From assembly GCA_964443365.1 (NCBI GenBank), contig CAYUCM010000032.1, positions 1-7,649 of the forward strand: a stretch of 7,649 nucleotides of DNA, read 5' to 3'. Below, in pieces: positions 5,405 to 7,649 of the stretch. The notes beneath the pieces were generated by a model, which had not been told where the DNA came from, did not search any database, and saw nothing but the letters and a program-made list of their open reading frames with translations. Source of the DNA: CAIJKW01 sp964443365. Its GTDB lineage: Bacteria > Patescibacteriota > Minisyncoccia > Phycocordibacterales > CAIZLB01. Positions within the stretch are counted from its first letter, which is position 1; every line of letters starts with the position of its first letter. The translations under genes and the position numbers were made by a program.

Positions 5405-5411
5405 TGTTTTT

Positions 5412-7646
5412 ATGTCCAAATCTAAGCCTGTAAAAAACTCGTCAAAATCTGTATCTGTAAAATCCGTAAAAAGCGTATCTAAAAAAGTGGAAAACGCGGG
5501 GGTTTTTCAACTCTCCACAGAATACACCCCTGCAGGTGATCAACCGCAGGCTATTTCTAAATTGGTAAGTGGACTTAAAAAGGGTGATAGATATCAAACT
5601 CTTTTTGGTGTAACTGGCTCTGGAAAGACTTATACAATGGCAAATGTAATAGCGGAGATTGGAAAACCCACTCTTGTTATTGCTCACAATAAAACTCTTG
5701 CAGCTCAGCTTGCGCAAGAATATAGAGAATTTTTTCCAAATAATGCAGTGCATTACTTCGTATCATATTATGATTATTATCAACCAGAAGCTTACATATC
5801 TTCATCTGATACATATATAGAAAAGGAAGCGCAAATTAATGAAGAAATTGAACGCTTGCGTCACGCTTCAACTCAGGCCTTGCTTACAAGAAAAGATGTA
5901 ATTATTGTAGCATCCGTTTCTTGTATTTATGGATTGGGATCGCCTGAAGAATATGAAAAAGTAAATTTCAAAATTGAAAAAGGAATGCGTGCCGATAGAG
6001 CTGATTTTGTTAGACGTCTAATTGGAATGTATTTTGAAAGAACGAATGCTGATTTAACCCCCGGAAATTTTAGAGCGGTTGGAAATTCAATTGAAGTAAT
6101 GCCCGTCAGTGAAAGAGTAATTTATAGAATTAGAATTGAAAATTTTGGAGAAGGTGAAATCGTTTCAGAAATTATTTTAATTGATGCCATCACAAGAAAT
6201 ATTATAGAAGAAACAGATAGTCTATTTTTGTTTCCAGCAAAGCACTTCGTTACTCCAGAAAATGAAAGAGCGCGTGCTGTTGCTGATATTAAAAAAGAAC
6301 TTGATGCTCGTCTAAAAGTTCTAGAAAAAGAAGGAAAAAATATTGAGGCGGAGAGACTTCGCAGAAGAACTACATATGATTTGGCGCTTATAAAAGAAGT
6401 TGGATATTGTAATGGAATTGAAAATTATTCTCGTCATTTCTCTGGAAAAACACAAGGTGAAGCGCCAGATACTTTGTTGTCATATTTTCCTCATAAAGCG
6501 GATGGTAGTCCTGACTTTCTAACTGTAATTGACGAGTCGCACGTGGCAGTTCCACAACTTAATGGAATGTTTGCTGGAGATGCATCAAGAAAAAAGAATT
6601 TAATTGATTATGGGTTTAGATTACCCAGTGCTGCGGATAATCGTCCATTGAAATTTAACGAGTTTGAAACGCGCGTTGGTCAAGTTGTTTTTACATCAGC
6701 CACACCTGGTAAATTTGAATTTGAAAATAGCAAGCAAATTGTTGAGCAAATTATTAGACCAACAGGATTAATCGATCCTGTGCTTGTTGTAAAGCCCGTG
6801 ACGGCACTTAAAAAAGTAAAAGCAGGAAAGGATGCGGATGGCAAAACAATTAAAGGACAAGACGGAAATATTGGACAAATATTTGATTTTATTGAAGAAG
6901 CCAAGGTGGTAATTAAAAAGAATCAACGCGTAATTGCCACAACTCTGACCAAGAAAATGGCGGAGGATTTAACTGAATATTTAAAAGAACAGGGCATCAA
7001 AACAAATTATGTTCATAGCGATATTCAAACATTAGAGCGTATTCAAATTCTAACTGACTTTAGACGTGGGGTTTTTGATATCTTGGTTGGTGTTAACTTA
7101 TTGCGTGAAGGATTAGACTTGCCAGAAGTTTCTCTAATTGGAATTTTAGATGCCGACAAAGAGGGATTTCTAAGATCTGAATCTGCACTTATTCAAACTA
7201 TTGGTCGTGCGGCTAGAAATGTTGATGGTAGAGTTATTTTATATGCTGATAATATGACAGGATCACTTGAACGTGCCATGAAAGAAACTGAAAGAAGACG
7301 TGCCTTACAACTTGCATATAATAAGGAACATGGAATTACTCCACAGACTATTATAAAAAGAATTAATGATATTACAGATCATATTAAAAGCGATCATCAA
7401 AAGACGGTAAGTAAGTTAATTCTTTTGGACGAGTTGGAATTCGCTAAAAATCCTACTAAATTAATTAAAATGAAGGAGTCTCAAATGGAAGAAGCTGTTA
7501 AGATTTTGGATTTTGAAACAGCTGCAATTTTACGAGATGAAATACGCGAGCTCAATGAAAGAACTCTAAAACAAGAGAAAAAAACCAAAAAGGAGGAGCG
7601 TGAGAAGAACAAAGGTAGTAGGGCGAGGAAGCAGATGTTGGAATAG
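5412..7646 (+). CDS. uvrB: Excinuclease ABC subunit B (UvrB)
   Basis: UvrB is the damage-verifying ATPase of nucleotide excision repair: UvrA loads it on DNA, it probes the lesion, then recruits UvrC. All core parts are present: Walker A GVTGSGKT (66-73), the beta-hairpin region SYYDYYQPEAY (118-128), the UvrA-binding domain after about 180, motif II DESH (374-377), TSATP (428-432), NLLREGLDLP (562-571), motif VI QTIGRAARN (595-603) and the C-terminal UVR motif (about 684-718) that contacts UvrC. At 744 residues it is about 70 longer than E. coli UvrB. The extra comes from a Lys/Ser/Val-rich N-terminus (1-30), a roughly 20-residue Gly/Lys/Asp-rich insertion near 465-484 and a Lys/Glu-rich tail (719-744). 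The ATG is set by the promoter directly upstream; GTG at codon 26 is a less likely start. UvrA and UvrC are not in the window. Confidence 0.98.
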   Translation: MSKSKPVKNSSKSVSVKSVKSVSKKVENAGVFQLSTEYTPAGDQPQAISKLVSGLKKGDRYQTLFGVTGSGKTYTMANVIAEIGKPTLVIAHNKTLAAQLAQEYREFFPNNAVHYFVSYYDYYQPEAYISSSDTYIEKEAQINEEIERLRHASTQALLTRKDVIIVASVSCIYGLGSPEEYEKVNFKIEKGMRADRADFVRRLIGMYFERTNADLTPGNFRAVGNSIEVMPVSERVIYRIRIENFGEGEIVSEIILIDAITRNIIEETDSLFLFPAKHFVTPENERARAVADIKKELDARLKVLEKEGKNIEAERLRRRTTYDLALIKEVGYCNGIENYSRHFSGKTQGEAPDTLLSYFPHKADGSPDFLTVIDESHVAVPQLNGMFAGDASRKKNLIDYGFRLPSAADNRPLKFNEFETRVGQVVFTSATPGKFEFENSKQIVEQIIRPTGLIDPVLVVKPVTALKKVKAGKDADGKTIKGQDGNIGQIFDFIEEAKVVIKKNQRVIATTLTKKMAEDLTEYLKEQGIKTNYVHSDIQTLERIQILTDFRRGVFDILVGVNLLREGLDLPEVSLIGILDADKEGFLRSESALIQTIGRAARNVDGRVILYADNMTGSLERAMKETERRRALQLAYNKEHGITPQTIIKRINDITDHIKSDHQKTVSKLILLDELEFAKNPTKLIKMKESQMEEAVKILDFETAAILRDEIRELNERTLKQEKKTKKEEREKNKGSRARKQMLE

Positions 7647-7649
7647 ACA

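Noticed and set aside
4826..5425. Plus-strand open frame of 199 codons opposite the minus-strand unit
   Set aside because: It is rich in Trp, Cys and Phe, starts with TTG inside a hairpin, overlaps the uvrB promoter and start, and runs opposite a more protein-like minus frame, so it is most likely a shadow.
1..7649. CRISPR arrays, insertion sequences, att sites or a defence system
   Set aside because: No regularly spaced direct repeats, transposase, integrase, terminal repeats or defence-related protein were seen on either strand.

Overview
The window looks like a fragment of a small-genome, AT-rich bacterium, most probably a Candidate Phyla Radiation / Patescibacteria (Parcubacteria-like) lineage. 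This is inference. It rests on AT-rich coding sequence, short gene spacing, a general lack of Shine-Dalgarno sites before real start codons, several start codons lying only 6-9 bases past a -10 box (leaderless or near-leaderless mRNAs), and housekeeping proteins with lineage-style insertions (Tgt, UvrB) or without accessory domains (an IMPDH/GMPR-family enzyme with no CBS pair). No in-frame UGA suggests a recoded genetic code.

Layout. 1-310: a small single-membrane-segment protein, possibly cut by the window edge, followed by a rho-independent terminator. 318-2420: a ZIP-family metal transporter with a His/Cys-rich cytosolic loop, then three bases later tgt (tRNA-guanine transglycosylase), evidently one transcription unit. 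2421-3018: about 600 bases with no convincing gene but with a promoter (TTGACG plus extended -10), a dense series of perfect inverted repeats and a very strong terminator with nine Ts. I read this as a roughly 465-nt structured non-coding RNA that I cannot assign to a family. 3019-4747: a membrane-anchored META-domain (HslJ-like) protein and, seven bases later, a CBS-less IMP dehydrogenase/GMP reductase-family enzyme, driven by an extended -10 promoter whose predicted start is the A of the ATG. 4748-5411: a region of different base composition. It holds two hairpins after the IMPDH-family gene, then a convergent minus-strand unit (promoter, a possible 116-residue protein, a folded 3' region, an intrinsic terminator), and a divergent promoter pair whose -35 boxes overlap. 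5412-7646: uvrB, complete, with basic N- and C-terminal extensions and a short internal insertion.

The genes are mostly unrelated housekeeping functions (metal uptake, tRNA queuosine modification, purine nucleotide interconversion, nucleotide excision repair) and do not form one pathway. The best candidates for something undescribed are the structured RNA gene at about 2483-2948, including two helices that exclude each other just before its terminator, and the compositionally distinct minus-strand unit at about 5350-4838.
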